A stretch of DNA of 64,000 nucleotides from Nematostella vectensis (taxonomy: Eukaryota > Cnidaria > Anthozoa > Actiniaria > Edwardsiidae): NCBI RefSeq assembly GCF_932526225.1, contig NC_064039.1, forward strand, positions 5,345,001-5,409,000. The letters run 5' to 3'. Positions 21,001-36,000 of the stretch are shown here, piece after piece. The notes below the pieces were generated by a model, which did not search any database, was not told where the DNA came from, and saw nothing but the letters and a program-made list of their open reading frames with translations. The number at the start of each line of letters is the position of its first letter. The first letter of the stretch is position 1. A program made the position numbers and the translations under genes.

Positions 21001-24000
21001 ATCAGCGTGGGAGTGAGCAGCGAGACTCAGGCGTGTGTTTGAAGTGCGGGTCGTTCAGTAGGAGTGGTTTTCCAGAAAACAGAATAAGCGTTACCTCGGA
21101 AAAGATCACTAGCGGGAGGCTTGTCTCGAGTGAGGGACCCGGTTAAACTCATCAAGTGATAATGATGTAACTCAATAGCTTTCTCCATATAAGGAGTGCC
21201 GTAAGCCCTGCTCCCAGGGAGAGAGATGTTGAGGCGTATAAAGCGTTCAGTACTCGCCTAGCGCTAGCAATTCGCTTATACAGCAGGTCGCAAAGACGAC
21301 GTGTGTTTGGGGTTAGAAATGGCTTTTTATTACCAAGCTGTTTGGAGAAACCGCCCTCAGGACTAGCTAACCATAAGTATTCATGACCCGTTATCACCGA
21401 TAGATCTTACTGGGCCTAAAAAATCACGTTCTGTCGTATGCCCTGTATATAGACTATCCTCTCGTAGCAAATATAACATTTTGGTGAGGAGTGAAGACAA
21501 CAATCTGAAAAGGTGTTGGTAAATACTTATATAGAGCTGTCCGTTTACGAGAGTTTACAGATACAGAGTTTGTATGGAAATATATCTGTCCGCTTTCTAG
21601 ACTGTCCGTATAGCGTAGAGTTTGCGGTAGTAAGGAATTGATACTCGAGCAAATCAAAGTACTAAAAGCTTCCAATCCAAAAACCCTTCCTGCTTTTAGA
21701 ACCAGGGTTTTCCTGTTTGAAAGAAATTTATACAAAAAGGAATTGAAGTAAACCTCTTTAATCCAGCTAATCCAATAGTGAAAGCGAGAAAAATAGTTTA
21801 GAGGACTTTTTTAAGAAATGTTGATAAAAATAAATGCTGGTTCTGGGATAGAGCGCACTTTTGCCTGAATAACAGAATCAGTACTCTTAACATCCTTTTT
21901 TAGGTCCATACCCAGGGGGGTGGGGGGGTGGGGGGGGTGAAAGAGGTGCGTTCCCAGCCCCCAACAACTGCAGAAAATCCACTTCCAGTCCGCAATAGAT
22001 GTGCTATTCGTAGACAAAATGATGAAGTGTTAGCGACTTAGATAAAAAAAAGCATTCTAGATCACTCAGTCTGGTATAACATAAATCTTTATGTCAAACT
22101 TTTTTGTAGAAAAAGCCGAAAATAAACCCGTAATGGCATTAAAAAATCCGTTTCTTTTATTCATTCCGGGGTGGTCAGATTTTTATCGGAAAATTCCACC
22201 TCTCCACCCCTCCCCCCTCGAAAAATTTTGTCTACCTTTTCAAATGTCGCACCCCCACGATAAAAATCCTGGGTACGGGCCTGTTCTTAATCATCATAAC
22301 CGGACATCTAGTATCGAGCAGCTAAAAGAATAGTATTATTATCGTTTCAAGTTCAAAAAATATATATATATTTGTAATGTGTAAAAACATTTCCATAAAT
22401 CGTAAAAAAAACTGTTTATAACCTCGGGATACCGCCCTTATTTTGTGCTATTTTGGGGCTGTAGATAGAGGGATGATGCTTGTTGTAGGTCTAAAATAAA
22501 GGGTATCTTTCAAGGGCTTCATTTTCGGGTTACGATCTAACAATCAGGTGCGCTCATATTTCTTGTTGCTATCAGTTGCATGAGAACCAAAGAGGGTATA
22601 TTACAATTATAGGCGTTTGCGCTATGAAAATGCAACAGATTTACTTTCATTTTTTAGGGATCTCCTGGGAAATCTTCTTATTACCGTGACAAGAGGATAT
22701 CTACGAAACCTGAGACAGCTCTTAGAACTGTAAGCTTACCCACCCCCCTTTCAGCATGGCATCAAGTCCATTTTGTTTTTCAACATTAGGAATCCTGTGA
22801 CGTAATGCTTGTGCCTTCTTCCCAGTCCGTTAGGGCGACGAAGGGCTACGCACGAAACGCGTAAACATACTACTTCAAACTAGAGTTGATTTATTTCCCT
22901 GATTCCACCACTCTTGCGAAGACCACCTAGTTTTTCTAACAGCTTGTTTGTTGTTTTTTCTAGTCAAACCATTTTACAGTCAGCTTAGTAGACGCTTTTA
23001 GTGTCGCTTCTAAGTAGACTAACCATTTGAATAATTGATTGGTTTTCAGTAACTTGGGAATGAATCAGATTGATTACATCGCAAGTGGAACTTTCACAGA
23101 CATGGCTAAGCTGGAATTACTGTGAGTGTCGTCCGATGTTAGATTGCTGCTATGACAACATACTGGGAGCAGGGCCCGTAGCAGGGGGTATTTTCTTTAA
23201 TCTGTTAATGTTTCTGTATTGTGCGCACCCCCCCTCCACACCCCCCAATAATTTTGAGGCCTGCTACAGCCCTGTGGAGTGAAGTGGGGAAAGCAACAAT
23301 GAGCCACAAGTGCACAGGGATGGATATTCATTTGGTCTGGTTTCTTGTTCTGTCACTTCCTTTACCCACCACTGAGATCCGATAACAACTTCAGAGACTA
23401 ATCTTTATTTTTTTTAAAAATTGAACATTCATTTTTTGTTTTGTTTCAAGAGATTTGTCTGGGAACCAGTTGACCTTCATCAGCGAGGGAATGTTCACCG
23501 GACTGAGAAACCTGACCACGTTGTAAGAGAAAACGTTCACATGCGTATGTTTTTTTAGCTGTAAGAAAATGCTTTATTTGGTACTCAAGAAAAAGGAAAA
23601 AAATCGTTTGCTCTCGACGCGCAGGTGTTAGTAGGCATCATGCGATAGTATAGTATTACATATATGTAAGAAATTCTTCATAGATTCAATTTACAGAAAT
23701 ATAATAAACTTGGCGCTAAACACACACCACGGAACAAATTTCTGTGATCATACCGTATCGATTCATCTCTTTTCTAACCAAAGACATCCCTCACCCCGAC
23801 CCCCCGTTAAAATTAGGTAACCACGTATACTATGATATTTTGCAGGTACCTTAGTGAGAATCGAATCACGAGGATCGAGAGCGGAAGTTTACTTGGCATG
23901 CACAGGCTAACACATCTGTAGGTGACATACGCTGGGGGAGGGGGTGGGTGGGTTATTGGCTAGTGGCGGTATTTGATAAAGCTTCCCAAACCTTTGGGGG

Positions 24001-27000
24001 GTGGGGGGTTGTGGCGATAGTGGTGGGTGAATGACAAACCAGTCCGTCAGGGGTTGACAGCGATTATGGCATCTTTTCCACTCCCAAACAGCTTTAGGAT
24101 TGGAAACGGCTGATGCTTCGAACCGTTGGAGTCAGAACATCTATGTCTTAATGCTGATTTAGACAATGCGATTTCATTCGTATGAGACTTGCCAGCAACT
24201 CGAGTCGTAGAGTGTAAATCAAATACAAATCAAATCCGCTACGAACGACGTTCAGCTACGAAAGACGTAGTGTGCAATTTAGGGATAAGACATGCCGTGG
24301 GACATGCTGTCTAAATCAGCCCTAACGCATCCACTTTACGTTAAAGCTTACAGTTCACAATGATTTGTATTTACTATAAGAAAGCTTTAATAAAAGCTGT
24401 GACGGTGAGACTTGATGTCAAAGTCCTTTATGCTTCAACACATGTACCAACTTTGCTCTAACGAAGTTCTAAGAAATCTTTATCTCGGTATAAGGGGGAC
24501 GCATTATGTTTCGCATTAGCACAAGATTAAGCCAATGAAATGTGACAGTTGTGGCCCTCTGGTCTTTTCAGGTTCCTGTTTATGAATGAGATTCTCGATC
24601 TTCCCGCGTCGCTCTTCTGGGGAACACCAAATTTGAAAATTCTGTAAGAGAAAAATTCACATCAGTTAGCATAATCATTAAGTCTTCCATTGTGTACAAG
24701 TGAAAACGACTATTTGAACCGTCCTAGACTACAATAAGATGGTAACTCTTAATAATTCACATGTACCTAGCATAAGAAGGCAAGCCCTACGTCAAATTAG
24801 CTTACCCTTCTCCCACTTAATCACACCCTAACTTTCACTTAATCCGCCCCCCTCCCTTTCACCACACACCCAACTTGACTACCCCCCTCTCCGCTTGACC
24901 GCACACCATCCTTAAAGGATACCCCCTTTTCCCTAGACCACATCCGCCACCTTGCATGATTCCACCTCCCCACTTAACCACACACCCCCGGGGGGGGGCA
25001 CTCCGAGAAAAACAGACGGTGTGGCTCGACAGCAAAATCAATTTTATAACCCTAAGGGACTGTCTTAAGGGCGTGGTCAACAACAATTCTTACCCCTAAG
25101 AAATATGGCACATTGGGTGTGGTCGAAGGAATTTTTACACCCTAAAAGATAGCAGAATCGAAAAAAAAATCATAAAACACCCCCTAAGAGATAGCAGTTG
25201 GTAAGAATTTTATACCCTGGAAAATAGGTCGAGCACCCCCGTCTACTTTTCTGGAGAGTCCCCCCGGGCCAGACACCTTACATTAAATTTAAATAATCCC
25301 CTACCCCCCCCCCCCCCCACCTCACTTGACCACACGACACCTATAATGCCCGCTCTCATTAACCACAATCCCAACTTGGTTAATTCCCCCTCTCTTCTTG
25401 ACTGACATTCCTAGGTATTGCCACATGGCATAATCGACCTGTGTATTGTACACAGGTAGTATCCGATCCAAAGTGGTGTGCTAATTGCTGATATTCACCT
25501 CTACCTTTTGCAGCTCAATCAACAGGAACAATATTACAAAGCTGCACCAGCACCTCTTTCGTAATTCACTGCATCTGGAATACCTGTGAGTCTAGTATGG
25601 TAACCGTCAATTTTGGCGTATCAGAGCTGTATCTGAGCCAAAGACTTAGCTAATAAGATCTTCTTTTAGATTAATGGGCAAGTTTTCCCATACATATCCC
25701 ATTTATCATTTTAGTAGCGATGGAGGCGTATTATAACAACGTTTAAATCAATACTAACAGCATCTACCCTTAGATGGATCATTACGTTTATGCTGTATAT
25801 AAACAACACATCTGCAGATTCGTGAGCAAAAGGAGCAAGTGCCCTACCCTTATGTGTATCATAGCTGCAGGGGCAGGTCCAGGGTTTCTAGGGGAAGGGG
25901 GGGCTAAATCCAGAATAAACATATGCCGGGTGGTAAACTGGTGAATTTGAGCCTCTATAACTTTGTTCTAAAGTTTCAGTCCGTTGGAAATAGGGTAATC
26001 GGCCCCTCCTGGATCAGCTCCACCCCCCCTTCCCCCGATCCACCACTATTACTTAATTTCTATAAGGCTTACTCCCAATGTATTCATAACATACATTCTG
26101 CAGATTTATGCAGTTCAACGAACTCATCACCATCCCTGACGATACCTTTGGAAACACGTCTCATCTGCGATACATGTAAAGTATAACCTTAGTACAATTG
26201 ACCTTGGAACACACTCTGTATATACACCTATTTCAATTAAGTTTGACTATAAGAAAATGGAATATGATGAATGCCAAAAACCACTGGTTAGGGAAAACAA
26301 GTCTTGTATCTGTTAATAACATTCAGTGAGGCTGAATCAAGTTTGTAGCGAGGCCCTTGTAATGAATGAACGCATTTTTGATTATTATATAATATTATTG
26401 GCCAAACTTTGTTCCTTTTGCAATTTTCTTATAGTCAAACTTTATTGAAATAGGTGTATACCGTAATGATTTGAATTAGCGCCCTCTTTAAATATGCGCT
26501 CCTTCACCAATAAGCGCCCTCTTCCAGTGAATTTTGGAATAACCGCCGCATGCCCTCCCCCTAAAATACCCCAACAAAAGAACCACTTGAATGATGTAAA
26601 CATTTCTTTTAACTGGCACTGACACATTACCATGATATTGTCATCGATTGCTAAACAATGAAATCCCCTTCTCGCAGTTAAAGTTTTGTTCCCAATCGAT
26701 TCAAAAGCTGGTTTTCTCCGCCGAATTGAAATAAGCGCCACATCCCCAATAAGCATACCCTCTCCAATAGGAATAATTAAATAAGCGCCCCGGGCGCTTA
26801 ATCTAAATCAATACGGTTAATATATACTTTAAAACTCCAAACACAATTTAATGAAACCCATATTAAGCGAAACCTCCATAGAATGGGTGTTCGCTAATGA
26901 AAAATTCCAGTGTATTCTTTTATAATCGCTGATTAGAAGTTAAAGTCGACGTGCTATCTGCGTTAGTTCACTTTTACTTTTACAGATTTATGGATGATAA

Positions 27001-30000
27001 CAATCTTACTACAATAAAGCCAAATACATTCAAAGGAGCCCGAGCCCTCGAGATTCTGTAAGTAAATATCTTACCTAACAGCTGCTGCTAACATTTGGCA
27101 ACGAAGAGAGTTTATTTCGACAGCTAGCGTCTACTAGTGACTTTCTTCTCTAGCCAAAGAACTCTATAGCAAATTTATACAGCATTCTACTTTTAAAAGG
27201 GACGTTTACAGAATGGATATAAGGTTAAAGGACCCGAACAGAACATAATTATGTCAATGTACAGGCCCGTAGCCAGGATTTTGAGCTGGGGGGGGGGGGG
27301 GGGGGTTCGTTTCGTTTACCCATTTAGCGGACCTTTTCTATTAAAAAGCTTGCCCTAGTTCGCTGTGGTACTAAATTTTTCTTCATAAGAGCGGACCTTC
27401 TAGTCGAGGAACCACCCCTGGCTACGGGACTGATGTAAACGCGGTATACACGTTTAAAATATTGTGCGGGTAGCCATTTTTGACTATTTTCACATGCCTT
27501 TATTTTATTTCCGCGGTTAGTTTTTTGCTAGCCAAAAAAATTATGGTGCCGTGTAAATAACCATCAGCGTGAAAAGCAGGAAAACAACTTTACAGTGTGC
27601 CTTTATTTTTATTTAGATATCAAATGATGCATTTATTACCATCCATAGATCTCTGACAAATAACGTCGCCCTGAAAACCGTCGAGGACGACACGTTTAAT
27701 GTAGCCAACTTGCCTAACCTGCGTCTCATGTAAGAACAATCTTTTGATCTTTTTCCTTTATTTTTTTTCTAGGTTAGAAGATGAACCATTTCCATTTATC
27801 ATTCATCTGTTTCACTAATGATCTTGAGGCTTTTTTCAATATTTAAAATAAGCCAAAGTCTGAAATTTTGGATCGCGCGTTTTCTTTCCTTTTTTCTTAT
27901 AAGGAAATTGTAGCGCCGTTGCAATAGATGGTTCAACGGTCCAGCCTCCTCAGCGGTTCTTTTCGTCCCCTGATATAGCCTATTTGCAGAGAGTTTACCC
28001 GGTGTTTTTGCTATGCGCCGAGTCTTGGCCGCCATCTTGTTTTGCTCCTCATCTCCAGGTCGCGCGCGACCAGAACAACACAGCGACCCAGGAAACAACA
28101 CCAGACAAACATAGCGAAAAAAACCGGGTTACTGCGTGCAAGTAAACTACCTCTTATATAGGTTCGTGAAGGAGTAGTAATAATACGTCGTATTACAGGT
28201 ACATCCTCAATACTCAACTCGTCCGCATCCGCATGAGCCAGTTCAAGGATCACCAGAAGGTCGGCGTCGTCATGTGAGTCGCGTGACCTTGATACCAGGG
28301 TTCTTGATGTTTAGGAACATGGAAACCTCTTGGGTGTGGCCAAAAATGTGTCTTTTTTTCGTGTGACGATTAAATAGTTTTTTAAGAAGGGGAGTCTGCT
28401 ACCCGCGCAGCCCTTACATATTTTATAGCTCTCATCAAAAGTGTGTTTACGAACATTATTTTAGTTAAAGGATTAATCGACTAAAAAAATGACATTTTTT
28501 GATCGAACTTGTGGCTACACTTATGAGAGAAATAAAATAATAAACGCTATTGAGTGTTGGCGTTGTTCGTTTAGTCTGGACGGGATGTACGCTAATCCAC
28601 GGAGCGCGTATAGTAGCGTAGCTTTATATAAGATGGATTATCGTATAATGCATCCATATTTTCCTGCATTTAGTAGAAATTTTGTCGTGAAAAAATTGGT
28701 AATAAGACCCTTGGTGCTTTTTACTCGTAGAAATGCCACCTGCCTATCGGCAATGGCCTTTCTTATAAAATTTTAGATAGTTGTATATTTTTAGATTTGT
28801 GTTTTTTTTTTGGATTGGTGTATATTATTATGAGATTTGATTCATACTTGACAAGCTAGTATCTTTATCTTCCCCAGCTCTCCAACGGTCGCCAAGTACC
28901 CCATCATGGCGGCCAACGACTCCCGCCTCCAGGGAGGACTGGGACGGAACGGGTTCACTTGTGACGGCGACCAGTGCACTCCATGTCACTTTGGCGAGTT
29001 CCAGACCCGTGAGAACGACACGTACTACTGCAAAAAGTGCCCTCCAGGTAAGTAACATAGCAATAAGTTCCCCTCCGAGTAAGTACCATAGCGATAGCTG
29101 ACCCCCTAGGAAGGACCATAGCAATAAGTTCCCCTCCATAGGTCAGAGCCATAGCTATAAGTGCCCCCCAGGCCAGGGCCATAGAAATAAGTGTCCCCAG
29201 ATAAGTAACATAGCGATAAGTGCTCTCCAGATAAGTACCATAGTAATAAGTGCTGTCCAGATAAGTAACATAGCGATAAGTTGATATACAGTACTTACCC
29301 GCTTATAAAAACCTAGAATTTAAGAACCTGTTAGCCTAAAAATCCCAATTTGGACCCCCGTAAAATAAGAACCTATTTAGGCTAAAATTTGAAACAGGTT
29401 CTTATTTAAAAAAATAAACCTTTAAGATCTCCAAACAATGGCGAAACTCATAGTATTAAAGTATAAAAATATTTTAAGATGACTTTGACCACATATTGTA
29501 CGACGGCCAGTACTGGAGGAAGTCTAGCCGGAAAAACGACTTGAACCAGTTCCGCGCCTTTTAAACCACTGGTCCCTTAAGACTCCGGCTGTGCACACAG
29601 AGCCCATTCCAAACAACTGGACTCAGCCCGGCGGTAGCGCGATGTATGAATAGGGCCTTAGTGTCATTTGTCTTATAGTAAAAAAGCCCTAGAGAAAGTG
29701 CCTTTAACTTCTATTATCTGTCCAAACATTAGCACTTTAGCTCTTCTTTCCAGGCGCGTACCCAGGATTGGCTGAGGGGGGGGGGGGGGGGGGGGGTGCG
29801 CAAACAACGATCCTTTAATAAGAAATGACCAGTATTTGCCGGCCAAGAGGGGGATGCGCGCGCACCCTACGCAAACCCCTGTGTAAGAGGCTTCATTTTT
29901 GTATCTCTCTTGATGTCTTATTTTAGGGGGATTTTACCAGAACGCTGTTGGACACTTCGGGAAAATTGCGGGTCTTACGGGATGCCGTCCTTGCGCCCGC

Positions 30001-33000
30001 GGGACGTACGTCAAGGTGTCTACGGCGCCGGGAAAAGTCCGCTTCACGTGTAAAGTGTGCCCAGCAGGTTAGTACTTGGAAGCCACTTTTGTTAGCCATT
30101 GAATAATTCCAGTGGGCCTTCTTATAGAACTCTATGTGGTAAAATGATCGATTAATAGCTGTCGTTTTCTTTGGTATGGGGCGAGGGCGCGGGATACCTG
30201 TGGTATTCTAAATTAGGGCCTGAGTCCCTTTGTCAAGATGTCAGCTTGAATCAGCACAGTAATCACCAGCCTCTTACATTTGGCATCTCTGTGATAAGAG
30301 AAAAAGAGGGAGCGGCTGATTCTGGCTGTGTTGAGGCGAGAACGCAAAAGACTATCCACGAGTAGAAGAGGAGGCCCCACTTTATGTCAGTTTTATTACC
30401 ACAGAAGTTCACATATTGTAAAAAAGCTAAAAACACGCCAGAAAGAGGGCTGTGGGGAAGGCTACACAGTTCTAAAACGATAATAAAGCACTTCCCTAGT
30501 AATGAACTTGACTGAGCGAGTAAGAGAAATGACGGCTTTCAAAACAAAATTGTTTGATGTGTGCAGGTACTAGAACCGATCAGTGGTCAAACTACCGGGG
30601 CTGCTTCTGCATCGATAACTTCTACCGTAAGCACAGATTTGGAGAGTGTGAGGCTTGCCCCAAGGGAGGTATCCGAGGAGTGCTGTGTAACGAGACTCAA
30701 CTTGTCAGGGAAGGATACTGGTGGCAGTTCAGGTAAAATGTTGTCCATAAATGTCCAATCTAAAGACTTGCACTGGGAAATCAGTGACTTTTTAAATGGC
30801 AATCGCGCGCCACAATTAACGATTAATAGGGAACAATTATCCGTGGCAATAAATATTTTCGCTACTTTTTTATAAAGGCGTTAAGTTTAATGCGAATTTT
30901 AATATTGCAGGAATTTAAAAGCCTCCTAATTTGTGTTTATTCTCATGAGACGATTGAGGACTTTTTAACTTTCTTTGGGTTCGATGTAAATATGCTTGAA
31001 AAGAGAGTAAAGCACAAAAAGATGTGTTTTCTACAGTTTTGTTTCGTTGTTTAATCGCGAAATCGAAGTCTCGCGAAATTAGAAGGATCAAGGAAAATGA
31101 CTACTAATTGTCATAAAATCCATCTGAAAATCTATTATACATAGTTAACATAGTTATCAACCATAAAACTAAAATATGCAACATTATTTTTACATGTAAT
31201 TTATACTATCATTTTGTGACTTAGCCAATCATATTTCTTCAAAGACAGTTTTGCCAGCATATGCACTGACCGCCAGGCTGCCTATGTCTTACACGAACCA
31301 TTTATTACTTGAAAGGTTATAAGGAAGCTGTTCAAGTTCTTAAAGAGTTTTTAAGAATGTTTAACAATGACATCCTAAAGAAGTAGGAGAACTTATTCAA
31401 AATCCATATGAAAAAACCTCCAAAAGGATGTTTGTCCTGGTATATGGGATAGTGCAAGGTAGGCTCGTGTCCCCAACCTTTCATAAACCCTTTGAGAGCA
31501 AAAACCACCCAAGTTATCACAGAACTGGGAAGAGAAGGTGTGAGGAAAAGATGTGAAGAAAGAGCGTGGGCACAAGAAATGGAACATTACAACGAATTAT
31601 TCCAGGTTGGAGGGCAAGCAAAACGCAATTAACAATTATGACACTATAGACGATAAGCGGTCGGGTGAAAAAGCGAAACGATTGTTTAAAAAATAGTATA
31701 GCAGAGAAAATAGTTAAATAAGCTCCGTTCAAGTTAAAGGCATATCGACGAAATGTAACTTGGCGTAAACAAGAAGACAATGCGGAAAAAGGTTTAATTG
31801 AGGAAGAAAAAGGAGAAATGTATAATTCTGGAAACAGCTCATCCTCGAGTAAAAAAAGACAACGAAGAATTTTGATTACATATTTAAAAAAAACATAAAG
31901 CAAATATGGAAAATACACCATTTCGAATGAACTTCATGGGCTCTGTAGTTGTCGTTATTTGCGTCATCGCTTGGCTGGGCAATGGTTTGGTCTGCATGAG
32001 CGTGTACAAGAACCGACAGCTGCGAAACCCGACGAACCTTCTCATCGTGTCTCTTGCCGTGTCCGACTTGCTCATGTCTTTATGCATCTTGCCGCTGAGC
32101 GCCGCTTCTATGTTCAACGCCGACGACCAGGGAATGCCTATGTGGGTGGAGGGCACCAACGGTCATTTATGTGTTTTTCAGGGGGTTATTTTGAACTCTA
32201 TGGTGATGTCCTCTATACTCACAATATCCCTTACCACTCTTGCGCGATATTTCTGCGTAGTGAGACCGGATTTCTACAAAAGACACATCAATAATAAGAA
32301 AACTACAGGAATTATCATCATTTCGTGGATTTTAGTTATCGCTGGCTATGGTGCTTACGTTTTAGTTGTGAAAATTCTTGACAAAGGTCATTTCACTTTT
32401 TTCAAACCCATGGCCGCTTGCACGCTTTTATTTTCGAACGATATTGATAATGCTGTCATTAATATTACGCTTAATGTAATTGGATATCTTCTGCCCGTTT
32501 GTGTCATTCTGTGGAGCAATATGCGTATTTATCAGACGGTTAAAAGGCACAACAAACAAACATTTAAACAACAGAAACGACACAAAAGAAATACGATTGA
32601 TATTGAACACCCTAGCAGAGACAAAGCCGAGAATGGAGCAGTTACACGCCAGAATGCACCACGTGATGAGCCGCAGTGCAAGCTGGGTAATGATGTAGAT
32701 CCAACCGCTGGTCGTAACGACCACGTGTCCAAGCACGTGACCGTACACGTGCACACACAGAGGAGAGGTAAGAGTCTTGTGGCTGTCAATCAAGTCGCGA
32801 GCAGAACTGACAAACACATCGAGGAATTTTCCAATTGCAACAGCGCTCCATGCAAAAGCAAAAATCCCGTATCGACTTTGAAAGAATCTCAAAAGCTCGA
32901 GCAACTGCAAGTCGAACCTTTTCCTACAGATATATCTCAAAGTCCTGTGATTGGAGAACTACAAATGTCACAGGGTACCCAAAAATGCACGAAGAATGCA

Positions 33001-36000
33001 AATGAGATATCAAGTGAGGAACAGATTCTTCCGATGAAAGATCCTGAGAAAATAACGATGGACGAAAATCACGATATAAAATCAACTGTTAGCTCAAGCG
33101 AAGAGGAATCCCTTCCGATGAAGCATCCGGTAGTCGTCGAAAGCTGCAAAACAAGCAATTCTACTTGGGAATCACGCGGCAAGCAGGCTATCGTAATGAG
33201 CGACCAAGAGAGAATGGTCGAAAATCCCAACGCTATTGAAGTAGTGCAACACGTTACGTTAAAAGATTCCAAGAACGCAATACGAGTCGAAAAGCAAAAA
33301 AGCAATAAGCCTGGGACTTCTAGTGATGCCCATCGCTTGAAAAGCAGCCAGAAAGAAGCCAAAGTGACCAAGTTACTGTTGATGGTGTTTGTGGGGTTTT
33401 GCGTGTGTTGGAGTCCTATTGTCTTGACTAATGTGACGTTCACAGCAGCTAACAGAAAACTGGGGTACCTTGATCTGGTAGCCGCTGTGTTTGCCTGCTT
33501 ATCGACAGCCATCAACCCTTTTATCTACGCTGCCACTAACAGGATGTTCCGGAAGACATTTGTGGAGATTCTTCTCATGTGTAAACGATAATAGTGATGC
33601 TCACCGTCATCTTAACCTCGGCGCTGTTATGAAAGTAAAGAAATGGCGATGATGATGATGAAGATGGTTATAGTCATGAAAATATTGATGATGATTATGA
33701 TTATAAAATATATATAAAATTGCATTTTTACTTGGTAACTTAAACATCTTGGGGAATCCGATTGCACATAATTTCCAATTTTAAGCGCACATAAGATTTT
33801 TAAAAAATTACATAAAACACTTCTTTCCCTATATATCTTATAAACGATTTTCTGTGGCGTACAAATAAGAAGGAGCAAGGAAAATGACTACTACTTTCCA
33901 TAAAATCCATCTGAGAACTTTTAGTAATTAAACCTAAACGTACAATATTTTTCAATTTTATGCAACACTATAATTTAAGTATAATTTATATGCATTTTGG
34001 ACAATTTTGCCAGCATATGCACTTACCGCCAGGCTGCCTATATCTTACACGAACCATTTATTACTTGAAAGGTTATAAGGAACTGTTCAAGTTATTAAAG
34101 AGTTTTTAAGAATGTTTAACAATGACCTCCTGAAGTAGGAATTATCCTACTTGATTATCCTTATTGAAAATCCTTAGGAAAAAACCTCCATAGTGAGGCT
34201 GGCAGGCAACTCGTTGAAATTAGCAGGCAACTCAAATGTGATGATTTGTGTAATATCTCGGCAGGTATTTGGCCGATTGTCACCAAATTTTGACATGAAT
34301 GTATGATATCAAATATTATTAATCACGTGACTGTGTGACGTTGAACGTTCCAACAGGCAAGTCGTTACATCATAATTGTGGCAATATCTTCGTCCCATTT
34401 TCACCGATAATCATCAAACTTTAACATAAGTGTACAAATGTAATAACGAAGACAGCCATCAACCCTTTTATCTACGCTGCCACCAACAGGGCGATCCGCA
34501 AGTCATTTGGGAGATTCTCATGTGTAAACGATAATTCACGATGATGCGCGCGCGTCCAAAAAGCAACAGATTGTTGGGCCACAGTTGATCCAAAGTGCAG
34601 ACGAAGGGGAATGTGACTCTAAAACTCCGCGAAAGTAGCACTCTGGCAGCATTCTCTATATCTTCGTCTGTAAACCCCACTTCGTACGCAATTTTAGATC
34701 AGCGGTGGCCCGCTAGTCTGTGGCATTTTGGATGCGCGCGCACCATCGTGAAAACAGACTATAGCGATGCTCACCGTCGTCATAACCTCGGCGCTGTTAT
34801 GAAAGTGAAGAAATGGTGATGATGATGATTATGATTATGTAAGATGATGGATGGTTAAATCATGAATATTAGCCCCAAAATGCGAAAACCGTTTCTCACC
34901 TCCGTCAATCAACAGTTGAATTTTAATGGAACACGTTTTTTACTCTCTGATAAGTCAATGCATGGCAGTAAGATGGCTTGGACGCCAAAAATCCATTTTG
35001 TTGCTTGAAATAGGGCTCACAGATTGCTAAAAAATCACATTAACCCATCTATTTCAGAACAGAATTTTTAATCAAAAGAGAGCTGTCAAGAGGAACTAAG
35101 AAGGAAAGACAAGGGAAATATTTCGTGAACTTTTATCAAGTGCAATATCAATATTCCAGTGAACATAAACGAGTATGATATGATTATATTTTGGTTGATA
35201 TATCGAATTCGATATTTTTATATTTTCAATTTAGATATCTCCGTAGATTAAAAAAATACTTAAATATAAAAAATATATTTAAGTTTTTTTTTAAATGTCC
35301 TCTATACTTGGACATCGAGGGTTTTTCATTTGGGAATATTAGTTATAAAAACACGCTCTCATCAATGTCACGCAGCTAGGTGATTTTCTTGTATCATTAT
35401 GTTAACCTAGCGCGACTTGTAACACTCGACCTAAATGATAAAGTAAATGAATTTGATAGGGCGAGCATGAACTAAAAAGAAATCAGACAACCCCTGTCCA
35501 AGACATGATTTACCTCTGAGAGCACACAAAAGGGGAGCACTTCAAGAGTTAAAAACGTACATCTTCCTGCTGTAACATTGTCTAGGAGGAAATAAACCTG
35601 GTACCTCCCAAAGCGGCGAGCTCGTCATCACTTCTCTCCAAAATTCAGGGACTATCATGAGCATTATGTGAGGAGATGATTCGGTGACTATATCGAATGC
35701 GATACAATAATATTTCAAGAAATATAGCGAGTATGAAATGATTATATTTCAAGGATCATATCGAGTGCGATATGTTATTTTTTTTTCAGGAACTATAATG
35801 AAAGCTGGGGGTATCAGTATTTTCTCGACACGTTAATGGAGCCGTATGATAACTACGACCTCCGCTATCTCGGCTTCGATGGGGAGTTCCCCAAGGCTTA
35901 TCCCTGTCCCCGCGCCGCCTCGTGCCTAGGCCTCCTCAACTCCGTGAGGAAACCGTGTGAGGATGGGTACGGTGGACCTTTGTGCGAGGTAAGGGAATTG

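Noticed and set aside
28489-28776. A 95-codon plus-strand frame between two exons of the LRR gene
   Set aside because: Lies entirely in an intron, with no domain and no splice sites that would keep phase.
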